Below are positions 50,441 to 62,202 of a stretch of DNA of 64,000 nucleotides, one piece after another. How positions within the stretch are numbered: the stretch's first letter is position 1; the number at the start of each line of letters is the position of its first letter. Location of the stretch: assembly GCA_036429605.1 (NCBI GenBank), contig JAVFKD010000002.1, positions 2,666,001-2,730,000 on the forward strand, in the 5' to 3' direction. Position numbers and translations under genes: made by a program. This DNA is from Cladobotryum mycophilum (taxonomy: Eukaryota > Ascomycota > Sordariomycetes > Hypocreales > Hypocreaceae). Under the pieces are notes generated by a model that saw only the letters and a list, made by a program, of their open reading frames with translations, was not told the origin of the DNA and did not search any database.

Positions 50441-53400
50441 TTATTCCTCATCCACGCTGCCCATTGTTGTGTTGCCTTTGCCCGTCTTCATGCCAAGCTT
50501 GAGAAGGCTGAACCGCTTCCTCACGCTTCCCATCTTCACCACGCCTGGTTCTCGGTCGATGGACCTGTCATCCCGCGAAAGCGTGTCTATGCTATCTCTG
50601 CCTGCAGAACTGCCCCTATCGGCGTTGTAGGCGTTGAAGTCATTGCGACTGCTGTCCATCGACGTGTTCCGGAAGAAGCCTTGAATTGCTAGCGCGTTAT
50701 CCCTGCTAGGACTGTGAGCGTGAATGGACTCGGCAGTTCCATTTACAGGGCTAGTCGGGTCATTGCCATTTTCTGATTCCCTTCTCCTACTGCCAAGGAA
50801 ACTCAATCGTGTCACGCGCTGACGTGGTGCGACCTGTCGAATAACGGCCGCCTCCTCAGCCTTTACACCGTTTACGGGAATAGCGATTCCGCTCCATTGT
50901 TGGCCTCGCTCACTGGATGGCATTGAACCTCGCCATGTAGTAGATGGCGTAGAGATAGGCTCACGCACCGGTTGGGGTGGCGCAAAGAGCGCAATTTCTG
51001 GAGCATATGTTGCCTCGAAATCTAATGCACTGTCAGCTTCCTGCGATAGTAATAGAAACCAAAAGTGAGACTTACATCCTTGAAGCTCTTGGTGCTTTCG
51101 GGTGATCTTTTCATTTGAGCTCCGTGAGAAAAGAGCCAAACATCTCTTAATCATCATAGCATGATCCATGAGCGACATCTTGATAGCGGTGTCCTGAGGT
51201 TCAAGCTCAGGCTCTTCTTCTTCTGCCTCTTCATCGTCCGTCTCCTTTGCACTAGGTGGTTCAGGTAATAGCTTTCTGTACTTGGAAATGCTGTTCTCAG
51301 ATGCCGGGCTAACCGAGATGGCGATGGCATCCATGAGCTGCTGGGCAACCTGCTCTTCACCGTCTGCCAAACGACGCTCAAGAGAAGTCATCTCTTGTGT
51401 CTTGCGCACAATACGCTCCAGGGCGGTTTCATGGGCGCTGAGTCTAATCTCGTAGCTTTCGATTATCTCACTACGTCTAAGGATTGTGGGGAATGGCTCA
51501 GCTGTGGTGAAGAGCATCTTCTCGGCGTAATGATCCTGTACAGGCCCGGCAGTGTTGCGCTTGGTGGTGACAGAGAAGAACTGAGGGTGTGACGATAGCA
51601 AGAAATCGCGAATCACCTGTGGCACCCGAGCCCTCTGGAACACTTGATGAGACAGGTCGCGGTGCGGTGTAAGGGCGGAGATAACCAGGAATTGGCCCTC
51701 AACCTCGTCCACGTCGCCACTCGTAATGATCTGGGCAGATGGATATTGCTCCTGCATGCGATCCGTAAACGCCGAAGCCCGTTCAGCGGGTGAGCCTTCG
51801 TACACAAACTCCTTGTCTCGAACAGAGGCAGGGAATCCCAATCCTTTATAGATGACCCTGAAGTACTTGGGAATGATCTTCTCGCTCTTGGCAATCTTCT
51901 CGTAAATCGTAGCAATGGCACGCTCTGTTCTCGCAAGCTTGGCGAAATCAAAGATGTTGGTCTCATACTGCGCTTGAAGCTCCTTGTAAGCAGTCAAGGC
52001 ATTGCTCCATGATTCGCCATCCTCGAAATGCTTGATCATATCGAAATAGATTCTCTCCTTGCGTTCAAAGGGCGACTGAGCCGGGAATTCCGGATCCGCT
52101 AATGCGGGAGTGTTGCCAATGGGATCCCATTCATACAGATCAGCATGAAGGCGCAGTGCCAGACCAGCTTCTGTGTGATTCCTAGAATCGGCTTGCAGAG
52201 TCGCCAGTTGATGAACGTAGCGAACAAAGATCTCTTCCTTCTGCATGTCCCGCAAGAACTCCATGAGACGCAGTCGGTTGATGATGTTAGTCGCTTCACC
52301 ATTACCATCACCGCTATGGACAGCCACAAGCAAGTCAAGAAATTCATCAACGGTATTGACAAGATCGCGCAGGGCAGCATACAAAGGCTCATCCGGAATT
52401 TCGGAGAGAGGCTGGAATCGGTCGAGCAGCTCACTAACAAAGAGCTTTTGAAGAATGCTCTCGGTCAAGGGATTAGACTTGAAGTAGCTGTCTAATGAAT
52501 CAATCATCTCCATCTGAACAACAGAGAGATCTTCGCTGAGAGTCCACTCGCTGACGATCATGGTCTGTAAAACTTCGACAGCCATTCTCCGGAGACCTTC
52601 ATGAACACTCAAGCAGAGCTCAACGATGGGCCCAACAAGGGTGGGTACGTATTGAACCTGATAACCTCCGATTTTACTAAGGCCATATCGAGTGCGTTCA
52701 TCGTAACTGGTTTCCCATCCAATAGCCTCCCAGGTCCTGCGAAGAAGCTCTGCTCCATGCTCTCTCACATCTCCTGCAATCTTCCAGACCGCTCTCCTCT
52801 TCTGTTCCGGGAACGTTTCCAGAGCCAGCGAGGAACTTCCTACAAGCTTCAGAAGGGTTGTAAAGAACAGCTTCCAAAGTTCTGTGTTGAATGTTTCCGC
52901 CTCATCTGGGTCTGGGAGGAAGGAGTCGAGCATAATGCTAGCTAGGTATTGCAAAATGCGCATGGTTGATTTGTGGTGGTAGATATGAACACTTAGCCAG
53001 CCACAGGGGAACGCTTCGCCAGTCAAGATGCTCATTTGCACTCTGAGCATATTCTCTAAAAGAGTCGTGAGATCGTTGTCGGCGAGCTCCAGCTGCAAAC
53101 CTTGCGGCGAATTTGAGACAGCCGAAAGCACAGCAGAGAGCTCGGCCAGAGCTTCATCAAATGAGGATTCATCAGCCATGTTTTTCGTTGGGAATGGATA
53201 GGAAGCAGGAAACAGAAGCGAGAGCTTGGCACTAGGCTTCTTTGGTGAGGGCAAAATGGACAGATATGAGTCGACAATGTTTGGGATGTGGTCAGGTATC
53301 TCTGCACCAAGAAAATCGATCTGACTTGACAGGACGGAACAGCACAATCGAACTTGCTCTCTCCACTGGTCACTAACGTCTTCGGTATGGCCCCAGTGAG

Positions 53401-56400
53401 GAGAAATCCATCGAACTGTGTTAGCACTCAGCGCCGACTGCTGGTCGGGATGAGCAAAGAGGTCCAGCTTCGAATAGTTGATGATAAGAATTAATTTGTA
53501 AAGAATCAGTTTGCCCCTGACATCATTGCATGAGTCCATGAAATCAATAGCAATGTGCAGAATCTCCTCGGTTGTTAGGAGACCCGACAGCTCAGGCAGC
53601 CAGGTATGGAAGTGCTGTACAGCCAAGGTCTGGTTGCCGATTAAGACTGGGGCCGTATTCCGCATCATCTCATCAAGTGCTTTGAAGATAGTTCGCAAGC
53701 TCCGAGTAAAGCCCTGGGCATTGGAGGTAATCCCTATTCCAGCCTCCTTTGCTCTCTGCTGACCCCGAGACTGTGTAATGAATTTCAGAATGTGGCGGAC
53801 AACCTTGAAGGTAGCACGCAGTTTACGGGCAGTATCGGGCTCTGTCGGATTCTTGAGCAATCGTGTGAAGGATCGTATCAGGCAAGGCGTAGCAAAAGGG
53901 TAGTTGAACTGGGTCTCGGCATAATGGTCGACGAGAGGACTCAAGTTGTATCTTCGGTCGTGAACAATGTCGAGGACTCTAACGATAGCAGAGAACACCA
54001 AATCTTCGAATTCATCGTTGCCGGAGTACTCCACCAGAATTCCAAACAGACCGTCCAAAACATCGCTCAGCAGTTTGACAACCTCAATTTCAGGCACAAA
54101 AATGAGCTGCCTTAACACTGCAGGAATCTCTTCCTTTGGCAACTCTTTCCATCTGAGAACCCCTAGTATAACTCTGTCCTGGGAGAACATGGTGCTGCAG
54201 AGGTACGTATCAATGAGCATAACAGCAAGCGGCCCAGTTACTTCCGCAGATCTCTCATCCTTTCCACGAGGCGCCCATGGGACCGACAGATATCCACCCC
54301 TGCCCGAAGGACCAGGCTGAGGTGTGGAGGTAAACTCGTCTATCTTATAGAGCAAAAGTCCATGAGGTCCATCGCGAATGAAGGCTTTCTCCTCCCAAAG
54401 AGGCATGTGAGCGACAGCAAATGGAGGGTTTGGCATATCAGACAAAAACATGACCACATGAGCATCCGCGACATCATCCGGCGAAAGCGAGAGTCGGAGT
54501 GTCTGGTTCCAGGCCTCACCCCTCTCTGCAGCTGCAGACTTGAATGTTGTTAACCCTTCCGTATTAGACGACGCAAAGATACATCTCTCAAATCTCTCGC
54601 CCGAACTTCGCCGAACCTCCAAAGTAACTTGCAAGTTGGTTCCGTGGAGTGTACTTGGAATGCTTGTTGCGCTACCCCCATATCTCGATAGTAGGTGTTG
54701 TCTAGCCAAAGCCGCAGTATTTAGTGTGAAATAAATATCAGACCTGGACTTGGTTGGCGCCGCGGAGAACCCTATTCTGCTAGTTTTTGAAACTCCTGAT
54801 AACATGGTAGGCGTAGCTTTAATCAATTCATCTGCATCCGAATGGCTGAACTTCTTCAGCGAAACCTGCATTCGCTCTCCTCTCCTCGATCTCTCGAAAT
54901 GGCCCGAGGCGCTCGTCATCAAGTCGCGAATTAATGGGTCAAATTCGTTTTCGTCCCTGTCAATCGGAAATCTCGGTGTTGGTGACCAAATGTTGACAAC
55001 TTGCTCAATCTCCTCATCTTGCTTCATTATCGAATTAAGCTTCAAAACACCAACCCCAACAGTTCGCTGAACAGCCTGTGTAGCTTCAATGCTCATGCCG
55101 CTTTGGCTTCTGGAGCCCGCGGTGCTTGGTGGGCGGCCAAACGAGTCCTGACTGTTCATGCGGCTGGTTGATGGTCTAGGTTCCGCCTGTTCAGCTAACG
55201 AATCCATCTTATTCACAGTATTGCCGCGAGAGAAGGCAGACCGTGCGCTCTTACCCCCCACATCAAACTCCTTCTAGAAGTCTTGCCTCCATTGACGGTA
55301 GGCGATCTCGGGTTTTCTTTTGAAAAGGTGCTATCGTTGCCAGTGCCTGATCGAGATAGGGGCGTTGGCATCGCGATGTATTGAGATGCGAAGACCTTGA
55401 CAACGAGATACAAGTCAGCGTCCACGGCCGGAGCATCACCAATGTCTTGTGCAGACAAGTCAGTGAACAAGGTTCTGGTGCCAGATGTTTGCGAGAGACC
55501 GTTTATTGAGCCTCCGGCCGGGATCTCGATGCTGTAGTATTCGGACAAGCTCGTTCCCTTGCCATAGTGAGGCTTGCTGACAAGGTAAACGACCAGAGAT
55601 GTCTCCTCGGTAGATGCTCCTGCGAAGCCTTTTACCTCCATCAAAAGGTGATTGAGACTTGTCAGCTCAATAGTGGGCAAGGGAGGCTCATCCAAAAGAC
55701 TCATGACGGATTGAAGTTTGGTAACATCCACCACCGAATCGTCACCGGTGAGAACCCGGCCGCGAGCCACGGGGTCTCGCACGATAACTTCACCACCACA
55801 AAGCTTATTGACCCGGACCAGATCCCAAACTGTCTTTTCTCGTAATCGATCGTACTCGTTGGACGTGAGAACATTATAGAGGAATTGCTGACGGTGAAGA
55901 TTTAGGGAGGTAACCAGTCGTGAAAGTTCGTCCAGCTTCGCATATTGGCGTGAGAGGAGAAGCTCGTGCAGGTTCTTGGAATGCCATTCTCGCAAACATG
56001 AGGCGATCTCGTCGATCAACGGTTCATCGGCAGAAGTAGGTGTTTCGTCGCCAATCTTCAACATGGGTACTGGTGCTGCGGGACGAGGCGCATTGGGGTC
56101 CCTCCTGACGGGGATGGACAGATTTCCAGAGGTACCATTCGGGAGCTCTCTCAACGGTCTCCTCCCTTTACTCGTCCTCTCCTGGTTTGACTTCTTGTTG
56201 TTGGACTCGATGACACCAGTTATGCCGCTCTTGGCGGAGTCACTGGCCGGTCGAACATCGCCAGCACCGTCGCTTGCTAGGTCTTCATCGTCGCCTTGTT
56301 CCGACTCGCCCAGCATCTCACGAACCTCGACACAGCTCCGGGGGAAGATGCCACTAAAGACGCGAGCCTCTAGTGTCTGCCCCTTGACGGATGTCAGGCC

Positions 56401-56574
56401 AGCGAGCAGACTGGGCGGCGCTACCAGGTAGCCACGAAGCCAGTTGCCATCTGGCGTCTCCTCGATTATGTAGAGCTCATCGCCAATTTCGAGCGGGAGG
56501 TCGGCCGGACTCGAGGCAGGGAAGGGGTATGTCGCAACGGCGAAGGCGATACGGGGAAGCGGCTGCCAGGGCAT
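50441..56574 (-). CDS. DOCK-family (CZH) guanine nucleotide exchange factor, about 2,000 aa
   Basis: Homolog of DOCK180/yeast Dck1, a Rac-type GTPase activator that works with ELMO. The start MPWQPLPRIAFAVATYPF (56574) leads into an SH3 domain (LPLEIGDELYIIEETPDGNWLRG; ends GIFPRSCVEV). Further on are a C2-like DHR1 region (RSDIYFTLN) and a helical middle. A C-terminal DHR2 domain follows (LRLHADLYEWDP, ERKERIYFDMIKHFEDGESW, YFRVIYKGLGFP, EFVYEG). An intron at 51022-51075 (54 nt, CTGAC branch) is in frame and stop-free. Near 55254-55259 the frame changes. Either one C is missing from a C6 run, or a 68-nt intron (55187-55254) is present; the latter lacks a good branch site. Length is 2,026 or 2,003 aa accordingly. 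The tail is Ser-rich and polar. Confidence 0.9.
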
Positions 56575-56878
56575 TGAAACTCCAGGTTCCGCGAACCAGA
56601 TGGGCGGGAGTTTTAATTCGAAATTATTACGACGACGGTGGTGCACGGCAGCTTGCTAGTCGGCAAGTCTCGAGGACGGAGTGCGCAGACGGCAGAAAGT
56701 TGCGGACGCATCAAGATTCCAACGCGGCAGGCCAGGGTTCACGAGGAGTGCCGTAACGCCTAGAATGGATGATTCCCAAGTTATTGATTCAATTCTCTTC
56801 TCAAGAAACGCGAAAGATGCTTCTAGAATTGCAAACAGGGAGCGGGTTTTCCATGATATTACTTACCACGTGTGAAAC

Positions 56879-56903
56879 AGAGAGAGAGAGAGAGAGAGAG
56901 AGA
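56879..56903 (+). repeat. AG dinucleotide repeat upstream of DOCK
   Basis: About twelve AG units, some 300 bp upstream of the DOCK start. Confidence 0.85.
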
Positions 56904-57425
56904 CAGAATTATTATTTTTGGCGAGGAATAAGAAGCAAAAGAAGGAAAAGGGAAGAAAAAAGTTGGTTGTTCGGCAGTTTGCTAGCCCCTGAAGCAAACA
57001 AAAAGATAGGACGGACGACGACGACACCACCACCACCAAAAGTTACGTAGCTCTCTCCTAGTGTTTAGGCAAGGGAAAATGGCGATGTGACAGCGCAATC
57101 AGTGGAAGAGGTGACTGCAAGCCGGCGGAGGGGGAGAAAAAACAAAACAATTGAATTATTAAAAAAAAGACTGCAACGTATAACCAAAACGTTGGCGAAA
57201 GAAGAAGTCGAGAATGGGCGAGAAAATAATCAAGACACGAAAAAGAAAAAGATGTGATTGATTTGAGTGGTAGGTCGGGTACTTTGGGACTTGGGACGAG
57301 GGGAAATTTCCCTGTTGGTGCCCTGTATGTCTCTCTCTCTGTGACCTCCAGGGCTCTCCAGCTGTCTCTCTGTGCTATGCAGTCCAATGAATATCAACCT
57401 ACCTTACTGCTGTGCTGTCTGTATG

Positions 57426-57473
57426 CATGCTCATGCTCATGCTCATGCTCATGCTCATGCTAATGCTAATGCT
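57426..57473 (+). repeat. CATGCT hexamer tandem repeat
   Basis: Six exact CATGCT copies followed by two AATGCT copies. Confidence 0.9.
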
Positions 57474-59358
57474 AAGGGATCATTAAGGTGCACACACCCA
57501 CTAACGCTACAATGTTGCCCCCATTCGATGCAGCAGACTTGCAGGTACAAGTATTAGTAGCCTATGGAGTACATACGCGCATGTACCACTTTGGAAAATT
57601 GCTGCAACCCATCACCTCCTTTTGGCACAAGCCATGGATGGGATGGATGGATGGCCCGTGCCTCTTGGAGGCGAGATTCAATTTAACGTCGAGAAAATAG
57701 GCTGGCATCTGCTGCTTACATGTACTTGCTGGTATTGTATTGTGTTGTATGTATGCACTGTGTTGAGGTGGTATTCATGCGAACACTACCAACTCACCAT
57801 TGAGTCCATTTACTCCAACCAACAACACAACAAACACAGGTAAGAAGTAGGTATCTTTATCTTTTCACACTTCCTTTCTTCTTCTTCTCATCATCATCAT
57901 CATCATCAGCAAATATCGTCAACGCCAGACTAATCGCCCTGTCAGCTGCAAGCCTTACCAATAGTACTATCCAAGTCCCTGTCAGAGGCTATCGCTTATC
58001 TACAAGTATTATTTTTTAATTGATTTCAAGCCCAGGGACGCTCAGACCGTCCGGGGAGTGCCCTGTATCATACCCGTTAAGGTTCCCTTCTCGCGGCACT
58101 CCATTTTTAGAGTGCTTCTTCTTTTTATGCTCTTTTAATGCTCCGCATGTGCCGGCAATTTATCTTTCATTGGACTGGGGGGGCTGAAGACGTGTGCGAT
58201 GCATATTATTATCCCTCTGCCGTTGGATGGAGGTCATTTCAAGAGATCTACAGTGGATTTAATGACATCTTCCTTCAGGGCGGGCTGAATTACATTCTCC
58301 CCCCACAGGGCTCCGCATATCAGGGGCAACCTCCCCAGTGATAGACACAGGACGAAGAATGAAATGCACAGCTCCTCTGGTCAAGTAATTACTTATTCAT
58401 GTGCCACCAAAGAGAATTCACATACATACTTGAAGATGGCAAACACAAGTTCTTTAAACACCACCAGCTAGAATCTTTAGGTTGTGGGGTATGGATACAT
58501 GTCTGAAACAATGTTCCCTTGAAACGAACCCTGTCTTGTATTCCATTTCGGGATAATCATGTTCGCGATATTTGCTACCCTGTAGCTTCATGATGTGATA
58601 CACTTTTTCTCTCAATGGTCCGTTACACAAGTCACAATGTCTTCGTGGTATTTGGGTACACGGGAATGCAACCAGGTATAATCATTCCAGCTTCTTAGGA
58701 GTATTTATGGAGGCTTTACTCCTTCTTCATTATATAGATATAGACGTGTATTTCGCATTTTTGAAGACATCGTATGTAGAGAGTCGATAGCCAGAAGCAA
58801 GCAACGAGAACAAAGGATAAAAAGTACAATTAACCCCGCCAATGACTCCAATGTTCATGTTCATCAACCATCCGAGAAGCAAACTGCTTGTTACTTGCAA
58901 TTAAATAAGATAAATATACATAGATCGAATCATGTCTTCAACTGATCTGTTTGGGAATAGGGACACTGCCTTTTTGGAGAAACAGCTGTTCAGGCTTCTT
59001 AACGGCGCGCCCTGTGGTCCATCTCATGCGCCTTACTGTCACCGACAAGGGGGATAACCCTCCGCTTTCGTCATTCCCCTCCACCACTACATCAATGGGT
59101 TACATTGTCGATCCCATTGACTTGCTTGATTCGCACCTCAAGAAGAAGCCGCATTAAACAATTTCTCGTTGATTTATATACATATAAATACAAGTAGAAG
59201 TGCCATCTTCATAAACCCAGCCACATCTCTACACCGTTTTCATCACATATACACACTTAAGCGAGCGGATTCCTGCATACCTATACAAACATTCCTCACC
59301 TGATATTACTCCGTCAACAAGTCATCTCTCTCCTATACAGACACTGCACCAAACCACC

Positions 59359-60177
59359 ATGGGAACACCATTCATAAGCTTACTCGAGCCTACCAAGCTC
59401 GAGGGCTTCCAGTTCGGTGCATCCCCCGAGGCCCAACCCCAGTCCATCCCCAAGCCCTTCCTCGACGCCATGGAGGTCCGCGAAGAAGTCTTCGTCAAGG
59501 AGCAGGGTGTCGCCCCAGAGTTTGAATTAGACCTAGACGACCCCCGGTCGTGTCACTGGGTGGTCTACGCCAGCGTCAACACGATAAAAGTCCCAGAGGT
59601 GAAGGATGACGAGGGCACCGTTGTACAGCCGCGGAAGAGCTCTACCAGCACCGTACCTGCCGGGACCATTCGCCTGGTCCCATTCCCACACGAGCCTCAC
59701 CCCAAGCCGGGCGGCAAGTACTGGAACTATGTCCTCGAGGGCGAGGAAGACAAGGACGGGGAGGGCAATGATGTGGCTCAACCCAAGCCAGTCACCGCAG
59801 ACCGACCTACAACTTTCCACGACGGCAAGGAACCGTACGTGAAACTCGGACGCCTGGCTGTCAAAAAAGAGTTCCGGGGAAACAGCCTAGCCGGCCTGCT
59901 TGTCCAGACGGCCCTCGACTGGATCAAGCAGAACCCCTCCTACTTTGACCCGAGCGTCAAAGAGTTGGGACTCGAGCAGATCGGTGCAGCCACCGACACT
60001 GAAATACCACAGTGGGAGGGGCTCGTCTGTGTCCACGCACAGGAGGCGGTTATTGGTGCTTATAAGAGGTGGGGTTTCGAGGTTGATGAGGGCATGGGGA
60101 CGTGGTGGGAGGAGGGTATTCCACATGTGGGCATGTTCAAGCGATTGGAGATTGGGAACAGGCGGATCCGAATATGA
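59359..60177 (+). CDS. GNAT-family N-acyltransferase
   Basis: A single exon of 272 aa. The N-terminal part contains AMEVREEVFVKEQGVAPEFELD, the start of a GNAT fold of the ElaA/YjcF-like type (REEVFVxEQG). Beta strands and the substrate face follow (WVVYASV; AGTIRLVPFP). Motif A lies in VKLGRLAVKKEFRGNSLAG, with the acetyl-CoA pyrophosphate loop RGNSLAG, then LVQTALDWI. Near the end, LVCVHAQEAVIGAYKRWGFE is the usual motif B. It should transfer an acetyl group from acetyl-CoA to an amine; the substrate cannot be told from sequence. A poorly conserved acidic insert (LEGEEDKDGEGND) lies between strands. It is convergent with rps5. Confidence 0.88.
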   Translation: MGTPFISLLEPTKLEGFQFGASPEAQPQSIPKPFLDAMEVREEVFVKEQGVAPEFELDLDDPRSCHWVVYASVNTIKVPEVKDDEGTVVQPRKSSTSTVPAGTIRLVPFPHEPHPKPGGKYWNYVLEGEEDKDGEGNDVAQPKPVTADRPTTFHDGKEPYVKLGRLAVKKEFRGNSLAGLLVQTALDWIKQNPSYFDPSVKELGLEQIGAATDTEIPQWEGLVCVHAQEAVIGAYKRWGFEVDEGMGTWWEEGIPHVGMFKRLEIGNRRIRI

Positions 60178-60552
60178 GAAGCTGGGATTGGGGTATAGGG
60201 CATATGTGAAACGGCATATACTCTCACAGGAGCAACAAGCCAACAATCAATCACATATAGACCTAGTTTCGAGTCGGGACTTTTAAGTGAACAAGAATAA
60301 CCAAAACCATTGATTGACTCCATATAGTTTGCTTTTTTTTGTTTCATCACCGGGCGAAATGTAGACACAAAAGCATGATTCATTCGCCCCTTTTTGAGCC
60401 CAGTTTTTTATTTAGACTCTAGAGTCGTATGTGACAATCCATAGCCGCGTTCCCAGACCCGAACGCAAAATGCAATTCTGAAAGATGCCTGAACCACGCC
60501 AAAAAGCCACACTCCATCCCCCGCCGCCAGATACCCACTCTCGCAACAGCAT
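60178..60552. other. Convergent 3' region of the GNAT gene and rps5
   Basis: About 375 bases; T-rich near 60335. No feature seen. Confidence 0.5.
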
Positions 60553-61419
60553 TTATCGGTTGCTCTTGGCGACACGCTCCAACTCGTCCTTCTTCTTGAT
60601 AGCGTATGAGTTGCTGCTGCCCTTGGCGGCGTTGATCAGCTCCTCAGCCAAGCACTCAGCAATGGACTTGACGTTTCGGAAAGCAGCCTCGCGGGCACCG
60701 GTGGTGAGGAGGGCAATGGCCTGGTTGACTCTTCGAAGAGGAGAGACATCGACGGCTTGTCGTCGGACGGTACCGGCAGAGCCGATTCTGGTGGAGTCTT
60801 CACGAGGACCGCAGTTGACAATGGCGTCAACAGCAACCTGGATGGGGTTCTGGTCGGTCATGAGGTGGATCTGGAGTTTTGTACAGTGTTAGCACAAGGG
60901 TCAAGTGCCCTCCCCAAGTCAAAAGACTCAGCGAGAGAAAGAGAGAGAGAGAGAGTGAGAGAGTGTGTGATGTGTGCGCGCGTGCGACGTACAATCTCGA
61001 AAGCATGGGCAACAATTCGGACAGCCATGAGCTTCTTTCCGTTGTTGCGGCCGTGCATCATCAGAGAGTTGGTCAATCGCTCAATGATGGGGCAGTTGGC
61101 CTTTCGGAATCGCTTGACGGCATATCGACCAGCGGAGTGGGTGACATAGACGGGGTTTCGGAGAGAGATGTAGTCGCTATTCGAAATTCAATCCATCAGC
61201 ATTTGAAAAATAACAAATTATCCTCCCCCCCCAAAGGAAAAAAGTATAGGCTTTTTGAAATATCGCGAATTCGACGTACGTCAGAGAGATGTCGCGAACC
61301 TCGACATCGTAGTCCCACTTGTTGAACAGCTTGATGTTGCCGACCTCCTTGACAACATCCTTGGGGAGAACGTCGGAGAAGCCAGAGGTCTCAATATCGA
61401 TCTCGCCGCCGTCAGACAT
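60553..61419 (-). CDS. rps5: 40S ribosomal protein S5 (uS7)
   Basis: A small-subunit protein of the mRNA exit region. Three exons (complement 61280-61419, 60993-61176, 60553-60870) give 213 aa, as in other fungi. It begins MSDGGEIDIETSGFSDVLPK. The uS7 core includes YVTHSAGRYAVKRFRKA, CPIIERLTNSLMMHGRN and KKLMAVRIVAHAFEI. Next are NPIQVAVDAIVNCGPREDS, TRIGSAGTVRRQAVDVSPL, and the terminal KKKDELERVAKSNR. Both introns (103 and 122 nt) are relatively long; intron 2 contains a GA repeat (60940-60955). It is divergent from rps25, with 328 bp between start codons. Confidence 0.97.
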
Positions 61420-61747
61420 CTTGGCTAATTTGCAGTCGAAAAATTCTCCGGGTTCTGGCGGGACTGCGGGTTAGTATTGCGGAAATGTCGAGATGTGATT
61501 TTTTCGAGAGGTTTGAAGGTGGGCTTGGTTCCGGCGAGGATTGGGGAAATTTTTGGTGGTGTGCCGGCTGGGCGAATCAGGTGGCGCGAAAAATTAGGTA
61601 CGTACCCTCCACCCACGTTCTTTTAGGGCACGGCTGCCCTGGTGAACTCCGAGTGGGCGTCAGGTTCAAGTGGGAGTGTTTTAAGTGTATCGCCAAAAAT
61701 TCCCATTCCTCCACACTCCCCGTCGACGACAAGCACATCAGAACAAA
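61420..61747. promoter_or_regulatory. Bidirectional promoter of rps5 and rps25
   Basis: 328 bp between the two start codons. It contains the perfect palindrome GGTACGTACC (61597-61606) and the inverted repeat AGGGCA-CGGC-TGCCCT (61625-61640). Sharing a promoter would let the two subunit proteins be co-regulated. The palindromes are seen directly; their role is inferred. Confidence 0.6.
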
Positions 61748-62202
61748 ATGGTATGTTGACACCAGGCGGCAGCCTGTCGCAGCGGCGGCAATCGTGATCG
61801 CATCGCATCGCACCGCGCCGCATCGCCAGACAAAAGAAGATGCTGATACTCAATTTCACAGGCGCCTGCTGCTGGAGCAAAGAAGCAAAAGAAGAAGTGG
61901 TCCAAGGGCAAGGTCAAGGACAAGGCTCAGCACGCCGTCCTGCTCGACAAGACCACTTCTGAGAAGCTCTACAAGGATGTTCAGTCCTACCGTCTCGTCA
62001 CCGTCGCTGTTCTCGTCGACCGAATGAAGATCAACGGTTCTCTCGCCCGACAGTGCCTGGCAGACCTCGAGGAGAAGGGCATGATCAAGCCCATCGTCAC
62101 CCATAGCAAGATGAAGATCTACAGTACGACGACCCGCGCCCCGCTGAAGAGAACCCCCAGTACTAACATATTGCAGCCCGTGCCATCGGTGAGGGCGCCT
62201 AA
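61748..62202 (+). CDS. rps25: 40S ribosomal protein S25 (eS25)
   Basis: Three exons (61748-61750, 61862-62123, 62177-62202) give 96 aa. The first exon is the start codon alone: ATG is followed at once by GTATGT. Exon 2 begins APAAGAKKQKKKWSKGKVKD. The winged-helix core follows (VLLDKTTSEKLYKDVQSYRL, TVAVLVDRMKINGSLARQCL, LEEKGMIKPIVTHSKMKIY). Exon 3 supplies TRAIGEGA and the stop. No other ATG in frame stands upstream of the lysine-rich N terminus, which supports the three-base exon. It is divergent from rps5. Confidence 0.95.

Larger units (their letters stand above)
56575..59358. other. Intergenic region between DOCK and the GNAT gene
   Basis: About 2.8 kb. It contains an AG repeat at 56879-56903, a CATGCT array at 57426-57473, a TCA run near 57888-57907, and TACAAGTA words at 57546-57553, 58001-58008 and 59189-59196. 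Short open frames (for example 58951-59157) show no recognisable domain. Confidence 0.5.

Noticed and set aside
58951..59157. 68-codon frame upstream of the GNAT gene
   Set aside because: No recognisable domain, short, and the GNAT protein is complete without it.
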